Of a DNA stretch of 64,000 nucleotides, positions 48,601 to 61,700 are shown in pieces. The notes beneath the pieces are model-generated. The model had not been told where the DNA came from and made no database searches. It was given only the letters and a program-made list of their open reading frames with translations. Made by a program: the position numbers and the translations under genes. The first letter of the stretch is position 1; each line of letters begins with the position of its first letter. This stretch comes from Dicaeum eximium (lineage: Eukaryota > Chordata > Aves > Passeriformes > Dicaeidae): the NCBI GenBank assembly GCA_013396995.1, contig VWZP01002214.1, positions 124,935 to 188,934 of the forward strand. Direction: 5' to 3'.

Positions 48601-51600
48601 ATTTCTCTTTCAGGGAAAATACAGCTGCACATCCTTCTTACCTTCACTGAGCAGACCCTTTGTAGGTGGCTTCATCTGAACTGGATATTTGGCTAAATCA
48701 CTCAGTCCAGGTAGCTGGTGTTTAATTAAACTGGTTCAATGCTAGTTGATAGGAAAACCACAACAAGCAGAATTGGCTGGAATTTTATTTTGAAAAGATT
48801 TTGCTATTCTCTCTTATGCATTAAAAAAAGAAATTTGAAGTATTTATGTGAGGTATTTACGTTTTACTTACAAAAATACAGTCTTTTTTGTTATTTCTAC
48901 TTTTTTCTCATTTCTACTTTTTTCTCCCTCTTTTATTTCCTCCTTCCTTTTAGAAGCAAAACACAGAGGAAGAAACTCAAAAATCTTATTTTTCTGATGT
49001 TTTTAGGGTCCGTAGTACCTTGTATTTGTAGAGATGACAATTATGATAACATTGTGAAAACTCTTATGTGTGAAAATTTTATCTTTCTTTTTCCTATGAT
49101 ATTTGTTTCAGCATTTTCAAAAGGCAAAATGTGAGGCTCCATATTTTGAAAATTTTTACTTTGTCTTCTTAAGAAGCAGAGCTGACAGTGTTCCTACTGA
49201 AGCTGGGAGGAGATGCAGACTCCTGAACTCCTGAGAAACTTCCAGAGCTAAAAAGAGAGATGTTAATTGAAGTAACAGAAGATGGGTAATATATGGAGTG
49301 ATGCAGTTATTCAATGTATTAACCATTTTATTATGTCTGGGGAACCCAATAAAGTGGAATCCTGATAAATAAGCTGAAATGCTATTTTGTAGTGGATAAT
49401 TTACCACAGTTTCTGAACACAATTTGAACAGTAAAAACCAAGATTCTTGTTTAGAAAGCCTTGTCTGCTGCAAATATGCATTTCAGCTTTCACCAAGAAA
49501 ATTTACAAGGATAGAACAGTTCTCTTATCAAACCATTCTGTGTTTTGATATCAGGGATCACCAGTAAAAGTGCCATTACAATTTTGAAACACCCTCAGTT
49601 TGAAGCATTCAGCTCTGGTAGCTGAACAAGGTGTACCAGTATCTTCCATCTATGTATGGAGCTGTGAGAAGAGTGACACAGGGGGAAGTTCCTCCTCCCT
49701 ACTAAAAATTCTTGTTTTCAGACAAACAGGTGTCATAACTCTGAGCTCTAAGAAACACATCAATAAAGACAGAAAGTTACTGGTTGGAGCTTGTGGAACA
49801 CTTGATGGGGAAATGGGAACACACACAGGAGGTAAATCAGCCTGAAATTTAACCAGGAGACCAAAAAAAAAAAAGAAAAATATGGAATCATTGTGTGCTC
49901 ATGTTCAGTGTGGCTGTGGTCAGTGCCACGAGGAGCTCTGGCTCCAGAACAGCATCCCCTTGAAGCTACCTGCACCTTCTGCCTCAGTACAACTAAGCCA
50001 GGCTCAGAAAAATATTCCCAAGTCAAAGATATTTACTGTAAGTAAAGGTTTGCACAGTTGGTGAAGGCTAAAGGAGATGTAATGCATTTCAAACACTTTA
50101 ACAGGTAAGAGATCTAATTGGCACCCTTCACAGCACAGGTCTTTGCAAGTGCTGTGCTGTCAATAGTCCTAGAGTTTTCCAGGAGTCCTTTCCTTAGAGA
50201 CAAGGCAGAGATGTGATATCTGACTATGGTTTAGAGTATGATTTGAGGCTACATAGTAGGACAAATTGAGATTTGATTCCCCCGTTACCAAAATTTCCTG
50301 GACTGGTTTAATTTTGAAAAAATTACAAAAACTTGCAAAGGCAGGGATAAGAGTATCATAACAGGGAAGATGATAAAATTACTAGATAATATCTATCTCT
50401 AAAAAGTAGAGCTTTCTGTGTCCCACTTTTTTGCAAGACATAGCAAGGAAAAAGTCCAGGGTATGTGAGTTACTCAATGTCATTTTAGTCACCTCTTGGC
50501 CTGAATGGTCACCTCAGCCCCCTGCTTCCCTTCAGGAGGCACTTCAATCAAAACTGCATGATTGAAGCTGATCACCACAAATCAGAGTGAAATCAATCAA
50601 AATTGCACGACTGAAACTGCTTAAAACCAAAACCAACTATAAATCATTTTATAGTACAACTATTTTGAATGTTCAGTGTCTTCATTAAAATATTAATCCA
50701 ATTACTTACTCCGCAATCAGCACAGTACTACTATTGGGTAGGGTTAATTTAATGAAAAATAAGAATTTATCATAGCTGTCCTATGGCCTCTACAAATACA
50801 TATTCAATTACTTGCTTTCAATTACAAGTGAAATGTTGTATCTATATAGTCCAAAATGAGCATTTGCTTGCTGCTGAGTTGGACTGTGAGAAAACCATCT
50901 TCCAAAACTTTCCGTGGTAGTGACACAGGAAGATTGTACGTGCAGACCTGAGCTCTGCAATGCTCTCAGCAGCTGTGTTGAAGGAAAGGAAACGTGACAC
51001 AAAATATGTGAGAAGACAGCCAGGCCACGGGGCACCAGAGCTCCGGGAACTCTCTGCTCCACCGCCAATTGCACAAGCAGCGGGGACGGGAATGGGAGTG
51101 CATTTCCCAACAGCCTGAATTACAAAGGGGGGATCAGGAGCCCCTGATCTCTGCCTGATCTTTTGTACAGCCTTCTGCAATTCACATGCTCACAGAGAAA
51201 TGATGAATAGGATTATTTATCCAACCCTGCAAATTTCTGCTCGGCCTGCGCACGTGATTCCATCCCGGGCCTGCTCTGGGGGTCACGGCCAGCCATGAGA
51301 CTGGACACAGGAACTGGCCCAAACAACTCTTCACTTCTTTGTTTCCCATCCAGCTCCAGGCCTAGACACAGGGAGGCTGTTTACTTGGAAAGGAAGAGGA
51401 GTAACATGCGTGCACAAGGGATTAATCTCATTTAAAGGGAAACCACCACTGCTCTGGACCTGTAGGAACAGGAATTGCAACTCAACGTAGCCATAACAGA
51501 AGCAGAAAATATAGTAATTAGAAACTGCAAGCAGTAACAGCATAATGGGAACAGCAGAACCTATTCCTTGTACAACAGTCTTAGATAACTCTCTGGAAAT

Positions 51601-54024
51601 CTGTATACAGTAAAAATAGTGATTTTGCTCAGTTTTCCCTGGACACATTTTGGCATCACTGCTATAGTAAGAAGGGTAATTCATTGCACCTCTGATGATG
51701 ATTCTCTCAGTTGATTATTACTTGTTGCTGTGCCACACGGTGTTCATGCTGCTAAAATAATGGCACTGGTCCCACCAGCTGCCAAAATGACATGTGAACA
51801 CTCCTTTGGGTTGCTAATTCAGAGTTACTCAGGGTTACACCAGGCTGTGCTGCAGCAGCAGTTTCAGAAGGCATAGCAGACTATGAGCTGTGTGAATCTA
51901 TAATTAAACCTACTGCTTTAGACAGACAGAGGTATAAATTGCTCTAGACTAGGCAGAAATAAAGCTCTGTTGTGATTAGGCCACAATTCAAATTGTGGAT
52001 CTCTCTCCTACTGAGAGGTAACACACAAAGCTTTGCATTTGGCAGACCAAAACCATTAGCAGCAGCCAGGGATGTTCAGTGTCAGGCAAAAAGGAGGCAC
52101 TATATACACATTCCTGTGCTTCAAGTGAAGGAATTTGTTAATATGTAAAATAAACATGCATTTCATAAATAGCTTTGACATATATTGTGGGCAAACTGCT
52201 GCAGCAGACTGAGGATGTTTATGCAGTCAGCCAGTTTAATAACCCAGTGCACAGATAAAATGAGTGAGCTGGCGACTAAAGTGGCAGAGATTTGTAACAA
52301 GAAATATATTAAGAGTGTTATGAACATGGCATGAATGGAAACACATGTACGTGAAAGCAGAGGATGAGAAAGCAGAACAAGGGCTAAAAGCATAGCCTGT
52401 ACTGGCAATGAAGAACACCATTCCCTTGACACTGTTCCCAGAACATTGTTCTCAGCAGTAAAATTGAGTCATGTGATGTTTAGGGCAAGCCCAAAAGGCC
52501 GGCACTGAAGCCCACAGGAGAAGATGACTGCACAGCACAAGATGCTCCAGCGTGCCTCACAGGATGGCAACAAGGCTGCAGCCTTTTGTTCCCCCAGTGG
52601 CTTGCTGGAAAAAGATATAAATTTCAAGCACATAAGTTAAAATGGGCAAAATCAGCAACTTTTCCAAAGGTTTATGGAGGCTGAAGGAAGCAAGAACCCG
52701 AAACAACAGACTGCCCTACAACAAGCACTGACTCCTGAAGGCTTTCAAAGATCCATCAAAAACCCAGTTGCTGTCAATCAAGAATAATACCAGAGAAATG
52801 ATGAGCACGTGACAGACAGTGTCCTTTGCCATCTGTGTTGCACACAAGTGATCCTTGCTGGGGAGACACACATGGGGGCTTGCAGCTGTGGCATGGGACT
52901 GTGAGTGAGTGAAATATTTGAGGGAATGTGCCATGATGTAACTCATGCTTGTAACTTGTCCAAAATAAGCCATTGAAATGACAAAGATCTTCTTCTTGCA
53001 GAAATCTTTTACTTGTGTGACAATAAATATCAGTTCCCTTCCCAGTTTCTACTTAAAGAGCTCCATTTCCCCCTCTAGTTCTTCACAGTTTCATTATAAG
53101 AAGGAAAACCAGGCAGGATTTTTGGTCTTTTGCTTTACTGGCTGTTAAAAAAATTCTTTACCAGATTTTTTGGAGGTTGATTTAGAATCCCATATGCTGA
53201 ATGATAGAAAAAAGATGTAAGAACAATAGGCTACAAAAAAATCATTTGTTCATGCATGGGATGGAGATTAACTTAAAAAAAAAAAAGGGAGAGAGATAAG
53301 AAAAAACACACACAAAACGCCGAACCATTAAATTCTCCAACACTGTAAGAAGATACACACAAGTTGGAATAAAAAAAGTGAAAAGCCATGAACTACAGAA
53401 AGAAAACATCATTCCTGTACTAAGACCCTTAAATACGATGGAATTTTTGAAGGTTTTAGGGAGGATCAAGATTAAATCGCACCACTAAAGAATTAAAAAA
53501 AAAAAACCCAAAACAATCAAGGTAGCAAAGATATTTGCAAGTCTGAATTCAGGGGAAAAAATTTTCTGCTTGCAGATCTGGCTAAAAGCTTAGCTGTGTC
53601 CATGTAATTAAAACAGAATAACCTATTTGGGGATACCTAGCACAATTAAAACTCATTTTCCAGCTGGGGAAAGCTGTTGATGTCCCCTCTCTGAGGGCAA
53701 TTCTAAGTTATGCTGCTTTCAAATGCTCTCTACAGGTATTTTCTGAAGGATCTAGTTATTTGAACTGTAAACTTTGACTGTACAAAGAGCCTGAGGCATT
53801 CAGGCTTCCAGCTCATTGTTCATTTGGACACTTGGATTTATGAGTCAAAGTCATGGTATCAAAAATGATGTGTACATGTAAATGTCTGCAACATTGACTT
53901 GATTTACCAAGGTGTTTGGATCCTTTTATAGTAAAAATAAATCAGTGTTGTTACTGCAAAGGTTAATAATTATTTTATATCCAGACAGGTAATGTCTACA
54001 CTATTTGTGCACTATTTGTGCATT

Positions 54025-54043
54025 ATTGCACTACTAGTGCAAT
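54025..54043. repeat. 19-bp palindrome
   Basis: ATTGCACTA and TAGTGCAAT are exact reverse complements around a single C, eight bases before the hexanucleotide repeat. Confidence 0.85.
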
Positions 54044-54050
54044 AGTCTTG

Positions 54051-54118
54051 GGAATAAGAATAAGAATAAGAATAAGAATAAGAATAAGAATAAGAATAAG
54101 AATAAGAATAAGAATAAT
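54051..54118. repeat. (GAATAA)n microsatellite
   Basis: About eleven perfect AATAAG units in 68 bases. The unit contains AATAA, and open frames across it (IRIRIR or YSYSYS) are artefacts. Confidence 0.95.
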
Positions 54119-55335
54119 ACTTCAGCAGTTTGAAATTACTCTTAACTATTCCTATTTCAATTCTGATTTCTTCTGTGTCTGTGAGATTGCCAAAAGGAAC
54201 AGAGTCCATCCAGGCACTGAATTTAACACTGTTAAATTCAACACTGTTGAATTTTCAATCTGCTGGAGCAAAGTCGTTTGCTCCATTTCATTTCTGCAGA
54301 AAGTCCAAGAAAGACACCAGGTCAAGAGTAAACTCTGAGTAATCATATTCCTTCCTGCCTGCTTTTAAGAAATTTCAGACCCTTGAACACTCCCTTGGCC
54401 TTTTTTATAAACATGGTAACATTTATTCACCTAACTCTCTTGTATGGACAAGCTGTGTTAGCCCAAGACCTGCACAAAGCTTCCAATAACAGGAATGGGT
54501 AATTTGATAGATTTTACCAGGCCCATTCCCTGTTTCCTTTACACTGGTTTGACTTCAGCAAAACTGCAGGGATTTCACAGGAGCTATCCATGGTTCAGGA
54601 AAGGAGATTTGAATTCTGAACTTTCTGTTGCTGCAGAGAGGCCTAGAAATAGCATATCCCAGTTCACCCAGGAAGTGTATCCCAGAACTTCCCACTACAC
54701 GCTTCCACTGAGCTTTTCTTACCTGTTCCCACAGGATTCATTAAATTAGGTGTGACCTAGGAAAAGACACCCCCCTGCAGCTGTGCCCACCTGCACTGCT
54801 ATTTATAGAGTCTGAATTAGACTCCGTGCCCACAAAATTAAATCCCAGACCCAGCTGAGCCAACAGCAGTTTGGCCATTGTTTTTTTTTAATGCATTTGG
54901 CTTTGACCCACACCCCACAAGGCTCCGGTGCGAGCTTCAGAGAACTGCTGTGACATGCTTTTGCTGTCTTTTCACAACACAAAGTGTGGCTGTCAGAAAG
55001 GGCAGAGCAGACCTTGAGACTGGCAACAACCTCTGAGCATTAACAGCTCAGCACACACCTACTGAACATCTCTGGGTTTGTCCATTTGCTCTTGCACATG
55101 GACATGAATGAATGGACTTCCTTCTTCAGAAAAACACTAATCTGACAGTTTATAGCAGCTGAATGGTGGCCAGAAAGGAAACTCACAGATTTTACTATTC
55201 CCAATGGAGTCATAAGGCATGGAACATTTTTTTGAAATAGCTTTATTCCCACTAATTTTACTTCTATACCAGCATTTCCTTGAAATTATCCAGTTTGGCT
55301 CTTCTTGTTCAGGGACAGTTGGGAATGACAGGATA

Positions 55336-55381
55336 GGAATATTAGTATTAGAGGGGAAGGAATATTAGTATTAGAGGGGAA
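55336..55381. repeat. Two-copy 23-bp tandem duplication
   Basis: GGAATATTAGTATTAGAGGG plus GAA occurs twice in direct succession without mismatch. Confidence 0.9.
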
Positions 55382-56939
55382 GGGAATCTGTGCAGTTCAA
55401 GACCTCATCCACACAATGGGATGTGGGAATGAGTGCTGCACTAGCTGGTGGTGATGGAGGAGCTGAAATCACTTCCTCCACACTGGGAAACCTGTGCCTG
55501 CAGGCCACTTTCATGATGCCCTAAACCAGGGTACATGTTCCAAAGGTGTGGAAAGCATTATATTCTTTGTTCTGTTCTCCACTTCTGCATTATTAGAATA
55601 GCAAATGTTCTTATCTCCCTGAGTGCTGTGACCCACACAGTCCCTCCAGGAGCACAACAAACACAGAGAAAGAGGTGTTAGGATGTATTTAGCTGAGTAA
55701 TGTGTGCTCAGGGCTGAGTTTCATCCTTGGATACTGGAGCAGACAGCTGAGGAAACCTCTGAACCAGGCAAAGTTACTGACCAGAAAGCATAAATGCTCC
55801 CAGGATTAAAAACAGGGAAAAGGAAGGGCCTGGGGACTATCCCCTCTGTCTGCTCTGGCAAGTAGTGCCACACAGCCACAGTTTAGGTAGCTGGAGACTC
55901 AGTTCAGAAATGCACTCTTGATCTGAACTAAAATATTGATACAGATACATTTGAATCATTAGTCAAACACTTGATCCTGGGGGAAAAAAAAGCTGGAATA
56001 AATAATCAAAAAGTTTTGGTGCGCACTTAAAATAAATCGAAGCAACTAATAGTCAATAAAAATTTACAGAGAATGAGTCAAACCAGTAAAACTTCAGCCT
56101 ACAAACCCAGGCCTGGGGCTAGGAGGAGGTGGAGTAGATGCCCTCTGTCATAAGCTCAGTGAAACTCTCAACAGCTTTCACATAAATAAACAACAGGAAT
56201 GTGGTTTTCACTAAATGTGGGGTTTAAATGTGGGGACAGGGCTGGTTGCTGTAGGAATGACTGCAGGAAACTTGCTTGGGGAACACAGCCAGAGGCAAAG
56301 GAAGAGGGTTGGAAGTGTCTGGCTATGCCCCAGCTCTTGCAGAAACAAACTATAGGTCAAAGCAAGCCACTGGCTGAATCATGTCAGTGTTGTGCAAGAA
56401 AAGGTAAATTATAGAGGTGTATAAATGAGGTATGTGAAGCAGTAATCCTTCTGCTTCACTCCCCTGCAGTATCCTGTTTAATTCTGAGCACTGCAGTACA
56501 AGCAGCCCAGAGGAGAAGAGCGGTGATGATGGGAAGTCTGGAAGATCTGAAGCAGAAGACTGAACTCACAGGTCTGAGCCTGAAAAGGAAAAGTCTGAGC
56601 TGAGATGGGGCCTGTTTTCAAATAGGCACATGCCTGCTGAATCTAATCTCCAGATGTGTTTTGGATAAGACAGGAATGAGTGGACTCATATTACAGAAAA
56701 GAAGATTTAGTAAAGATTAGGAAAATCTTTGCTATCATACAAGTGTCTATATTGCAGATGCCCTAATGTCATTTCTTTTCTCTGTAATTGAAAGTTGAAC
56801 CCAGACTCAGCTCCCTGCTTGGGATCTTGCTAGACTGTGAGAAGAGAACTGAACTGTATTATGTAGCTGAAGTACTATTATGGATAAATCATAAAATTTT
56901 CACAATGTGGTGAACCAGATTACAGGTGGTTTTAATTTC

Positions 56940-57092
56940 CTCACTGTGGTCAAGAATGGGCCGTCCAGGAAGGTGGTGGGGTCAAGAAACCACTGGATAT
57001 GACACTTAGTGCCATGGTCTCATTGATGTGGTGGTGTTCAGTCAAAGTTTGGACTCAAAAATCTTGGAGTTTTTTGCCAACGTGGTCTCTCA
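56940..57092 (+). mobile_element. CR1 LINE tail fragment
   Basis: Sense CR1 tail: ACACTTAGTGCCATGGTCTC, then GTGGTGGTGTTCAGTCAAAG, TTGGACTCAAAAATCTTGGA and GTTTTTTGCCAAC, matching the usual order of one CR1 subfamily's 3' end. Confidence 0.88.
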
Positions 57093-57982
57093 TGGGCACA
57101 GCAAACTCTGACAGAAGCATAGGGCTAAATGTGTGGGAGTTTGGACGTGGCCAAGGCTTAAAATTCTAGAGTAAAAAAAAAAAAAGATTAAAAATAAGTA
57201 CATGGAAAGTGACCTGCAGGAATCACACTCCTCAGAACCTTACAGCTACTAATTTCATCTTATTGAAAAATAAAGATGCCTGGAAGGTGCTGCCTTCATC
57301 TGCAGAGTAGAACAAGCTCTCTATTTCTGCTGGGTCTCTTGGAATACTTCAGAAAGAACAAACAACCCTCCAGAATGAATATTCTTCTTAAATACCTGCC
57401 TACTGATGAATGTAAGTGGGAATGTTTCATTTGGCAGTGATAGGTAAGGTCCTTGTGTTCCACAACACATCTTGAACACCCAGAGGACATCAGTGACCCA
57501 CGTGAGGTACCTTTTCACTGTGGGCTGACACAGAACTGAGATCCTCAATCTCCAGGAGTTACTTTGTGCTTCTTCCACAGCCTCTACTCTCCACTTCCTA
57601 CACTGTATTAAACCCCAAATTCCCGTGCAGCCTTATGTCAGCAGTGGATTACTTTATTTTGCCCGCTCGTTTTTTCTGTAAGACATTTGGAACAGCAACA
57701 CCGAGTGTTTTTATGGCTTTAATACATTTCCAAGAAGTGGAAAGAAGAAGCAAGGAGCGCGTTCCAGCTCCCCTTCCCACCAGGAGGCTCCGTGTGGCTG
57801 CTCTGCCCTCTGCCGGGGCTGCTCAGGAGGGAAGGGAATGACACTGGAGGAACCCCTGGGATGTGGGAACGGGAAGAAAACTCGGAATTGTTTGGCGCGG
57901 TGCCTGGGCTTGGCTCAGCTCCACCGAGCCCTCACAGCCATGTCCCGTGTGCCCCGCATGGCAGCCACGTCCGGCTGGTGTC

Positions 57983-58200
57983 CGAAAAGCGCTGCAGAAC
58001 CACAGAACCGTCACGGTGACCTCTGGGGATCGCCCTGTCCAACCCTGCCCGGGCAGGGCCACCTGGAGCAGGTGACACAGGTGGGGTTGGAATGTCCCCG
58101 GAGAGGGAGGCTCCAGGTCCTCCCTGGGCAGCTGTTCCAGGGCTCTGCCACCCTCAGCGTGCAGGAATTCTTCCTCATGCTGAGCTTCTTGTGTTTAGTT
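57983..58200 (-). mobile_element. CR1 LINE tail fragment upstream of CMAS
   Basis: Reverse-complement CR1: CAGAACCACAGAACCGTCAC, GTGACCTCTGGGGATCGCCC, GGGCAGGGCCACCTGGAGCA, GGGCAGCTGTTCCAGGGCTC, ending TTCTTCCTCATGCTGAGC. It has a higher GC content than other copies and ends about 440 bases before the CMAS ATG. Confidence 0.9.
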
Positions 58201-58334
58201 TATGGCCAGTGCTCCTCGTCGTGTCACTGGAAAGAGTCTGGCACCACCCTCTTGGCACCCTCTGAGATATTTACATGAGTTAATGGGATTCCCTCGCAGT
58301 CTTCTCTACACTAAAGAGATACACACCGCAGAGG

Positions 58335-58358
58335 TCCGTCCGTCCGTCCATCCATCCA
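58335..58358. repeat. (TCCR)n microsatellite
   Basis: Three TCCG units followed by TCCA units, just upstream of the CMAS CpG island. Confidence 0.85.
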
Positions 58359-58550
58359 CCTGCCGTGAAAGCAGGCACGAAGGCCGGGCTTTGCGGGGCA
58401 CTTTGTGCCAGAAGAGCATCCTCTCCCCCCTAAATGGCGGATGATCCCCGGAACGCTCCCCCCTCCTCGAGCCCCCCAAACGCCGGTCCCTCGCTGTCCC
58501 CTCGCCGTGTCCCCTCCGCTCTCCCCACACGCACGCGCGGCAGCGCAAGC

Positions 58551-58571
58551 CTACATTTCCCGGCATGCCCC
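58551..58571 (+). promoter_or_regulatory. ZNF143/THAP11-like site
   Basis: CTACATTTCCCGGCATGCCC closely follows the Staf/ZNF143 pattern (TACAnTTCCCAnnATGC), common at CpG-island promoters. It lies about 70-90 bases upstream of the CMAS ATG. One position (G for A after CCC) departs from the usual form. Confidence 0.7.
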
Positions 58572-58637
58572 AGGGGGCGGTCCGCGCGCGTGGCAGGGCG
58601 CGGCGGGAGAGGAGCGGAGCGGGACGGGGACACGGCC

Positions 58638-58798
58638 ATGGATGCGGGCGAGGGGCGGTCGCAGCCCCACCTGGCCGCGCTGGTGCTGGCGCGGGGCGGC
58701 AGCAAGGGGATCCCGCTGAAGAACATCAAGCTGCTGGCGGGGGTGCCGCTCATCGGCTGGGTGCTGCGCGCCGCCATCGACGCCGGTGTCTTCCACAG
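58638..58798 (+). CDS. CMAS: CMAS coding exon 1
   Basis: Fifty-three codons plus two bases; donor AG|gtgcgc. It encodes MDAGEGRSQPHLAALVLARG, then GSKGIPLKNIKLLAGVPLIG and the helix to AIDAGVFH. The ATG has a strong context (G at -3, G at +4). The same frame is open upstream to an ATG at 58434, which would add 68 residues; conservation starts only at PHLAALVLARGG, so homology does not settle the start. Confidence 0.93.
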
Positions 58799-61700
58799 GT
58801 GCGCATGCGCTGAGCCCCTCAGCTTCCCTTCCCTTCCCCTTCCCTTTCCCGGTCCTGGTCCTGGTCCTGGTCCTGGGGTGGGATGGAGGTGCCGAGGGAC
58901 CCTGGCCCCGGGAGGGGTTGGGGGAAGCCGCCGCTTCGTGAAGAGAGACTTAGGGATGACTGTCAGTGTTTGCAGGGACCAGGCTCTGCTGGGTGGAGCC
59001 CAGCAATGGGACAGGAGGAACTTCTTTAGTGGGACAGGCTTCCCTGAGGGGGTGTGGAGTCTGCCTCGGTGGAGATACTCAAAGGCTGCCTGGATGGAAT
59101 CCTGTGCAACCTGCTCCAGGTGGCCGTGCTGGAGCAGGGAGGTGGGAGCAGCTGAGCTGGGGTCCCTTCCAGCCTGGCCCGTGCTGTAGCTGCCGGTGAG
59201 GCAGGATCGGGCAAGGCAAGAACCCTGTCAAGAGCTCAGCTGTCCCTTCCTGCTGAGGGTGAGCAGCAGAGGAATGAAGGAATTAAAGTCTTACAACACA
59301 GTATATTGAAATTAAAGCTGTTCTGATCCGTGGTTTGGTGGCCACTAGCTAGTGATGTTGTAAATACTGCTGGGTTTGCTCTTCATAAAATGGGACTGCC
59401 AAGCTGGAGATGATCTCCTGTGAACTGCTGAAGCACAGGATGACTTTAGTTTGTGGTCACCTGGGTACTCAGGACAGCATGCACTGAGCTTGGGAGGATG
59501 GAGACCCCACAGCCCTTCTGTTCTTTTCACTGCACTCACCTAGAAAAATCTTCCTTATTTTCTCTCTACCTGCCCAGCAGTGAAATCACCTCTGAGATGA
59601 GGTGTCTCTTTCAGCATCTCCGGGCATATGTGTACTCCCAGGCCCAGTCATCCTGCTGGCTCCTGCTGAGCTTGCTCCCATTTTCCTTTTTGGTATCAGG
59701 GAGCCCACAGCTGGACCCAGCACATCAGAAGCAGACTCACTCAAATGTCAAGTTGCAGGAGATAATCTTGTGTGCCCATGTGACACAGAAGAGAAGCCCA
59801 CTTTGTGGCCAAGTGGCTGAAACTTCAGGAGCAATAATTAGAGCTAGATAGAAACATGTGTTCCTGGTGTTAAGAATAGAGGTGTTACAGATTTTTCTGC
59901 AGGAGCAAGACTGAGGATTTTCTACATATTTGCTGATAATTAAAGCCGTGGTTAGGATATGCTCAGTGTGTAGCACACTTAGAGGCAGGTTCCCAATGCA
60001 AATCTGCTGCATAATGCTCAGAGCAAGTCAAGGAGAAGTGTAGCCCAGCTAGATCCAGAGCATAATCATTATCTAGCCTGGAAAACCTTTCTTGCTGTAT
60101 CTGAAAAGTAGAGGATGCAGCACTCTGTTTTATTTTTAATAAAGAAACAGACAAGAGCACTTGTGGTTACTGAGGTTACTGATAATTGCTTAATGATTGT
60201 GAATCTGTCTTGCTGAATGACCTGCTGTGGCTTCTGTTTGGCATCTGAATTTTCCCAACAGGAATCCAGTCAGGGTTGTGCAGCCTGACTTTGAGGCATG
60301 GCAGGTGCAGTAGGTGGGCATGCACCAGGTTTGCCTTGTTACCTTTGGAACAGCTGTGCAGGTACCTGTTACACACCAAAACTCTGGTAGCTGAATGGGG
60401 AATGTGTATTTAAGTTCACCATCCCAAAGCAGTTTCTGGTAAACACCTCTCGTGTGTTTGTTCTCGTGGGTGTGACTTGACACTGCTGTCGCTGTCACAC
60501 ATATTTTTCTTCTGATGATCCCATGCTGTCTTTGGGGGAAGAAAGGTAACTGGAGCACCATTTGCTGTGGACAGTGCATTGAGAATGCCAGCATTGCTGA
60601 GAGAGGAAGGGTGACTTTTCATAGCTTTTGTTTTTACACCTCTCATGCTTTTTTGTCACAATGATGACAGCAGTGGCTTCACAATTGCTGAATGTTTGTC
60701 ATCACATGATACTCAGAATTAGCCTTTCCTTTTGTAAATGTTTATTTTCCCTGAACGATCCCGATCCTGCTTTACCAGTACTGGAAGTTTTCTGTGCCAA
60801 AACATATGGAACTTGAACAACTCCTTCTCTGGGATTGTAAGGAGCCCAATTAACACATTTTAACACACTTGCAGCATAAGTTAATCTTTTAACTTTATGG
60901 CAGTTTTACTTGTTGTAAACTCAACTCTTAGGTGATTCTGAATGCCACACCCAACGCATTCACAATTCACTGATCTGTTAACATGCCTAACAAATTCTTT
61001 GTGCTGACACTGGATTTTTCTGGTAACACTTCTAAATTTTATGTTGCTTAAGCTTCCTGCATGGAATGCAACTCAAGATTCAGATTTTACACTCTGATAT
61101 TTTTTATCCCCATTGTTAAAAGCTGCTTGTTGGACTGACTGGGATAGTTGTATTAACACAAATACAGGAGCTAGTTCCTTTAATTGCAAGGTGTAGTACA
61201 GACATAAATAAGCTGGAGTTTTTTTTCATGTTAAATTACAACAGGCAAGTCAACAATAGTGGGATTTATTCTTTATATTAATTTCTGTCACTGCCAACAG
61301 CATCTGGGTTTCCACAGACCACGATGAGATCGAGAAGGTTGCGAAGCAGTTTGGTGCTCAGGTCCATCGCAGAAGCCCTGAAGTCTCTCAAGACTCCTCA
61401 ACTTCTCTAGAAGCCATCACAGAGTTTCTCAACCATCATCATGGTAAATCAGGGGTGAAATATGCTGAGCTTTTATATTGTAGCCCCAGAGGGATGATGT
61501 ACTTATGATTTAGAAAAATAAGTAAAGCATGGAGTAAATAAACGCTAGAAAGATTCTCTTGGGTTTTCTTTTTTTTTTTGTATGTGGTACCTACTCATAC
61601 CACACTTCGCAGTTGTGTTACTAAAGATGTGAATTGTTTCATAAATGTCTCTTTGTTTTTCTTTAGAGGTTGATATTGTAGGAAATATTCAAGCAACATC

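Larger units (their letters stand above)
43651..57982. other. Intergenic region between ABCC9 and CMAS
   Basis: About 14 kb without a convincing exon on either strand. It holds CR1 fragments at 45.5 and 57 kb, a hexanucleotide microsatellite at 54.05 kb, a 23-bp duplication at 55.3 kb and scattered A runs. Open frames are short and lack protein-like conservation that I recognise. Confidence 0.7.
58380..58900 (+). promoter_or_regulatory. CMAS: CpG island promoter of CMAS
   Basis: GC- and CpG-dense stretch surrounding the CMAS start codon at 58638. No TATA box was seen, as expected for a housekeeping promoter. It contains a ZNF143/THAP11-like motif at 58551-58571, an NRF1-like motif at 58800-58811 and a YY1-like ATGGCGG at 58434. 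The start site is probably in the 70 bases before the ATG, by position only. Confidence 0.8.
58799..61300 (+). other. CMAS intron 1
   Basis: 2.5 kb, beginning in the CpG island, with a GGTCCT repeat near 58852-58876 and a CR1 fragment at 58945-59192. The rest is unremarkable. Confidence 0.9.

Noticed and set aside
54012..54338. Open frames with IRIRIR or YSYSYS repeats
   Set aside because: Produced by translating the AATAAG microsatellite.
58799..59189. Continuation of the CMAS exon 1 reading frame for another 130 codons
   Set aside because: Homology stops exactly at the AG|gtgcgc donor and resumes at 61301; the continuation is intron plus CR1.
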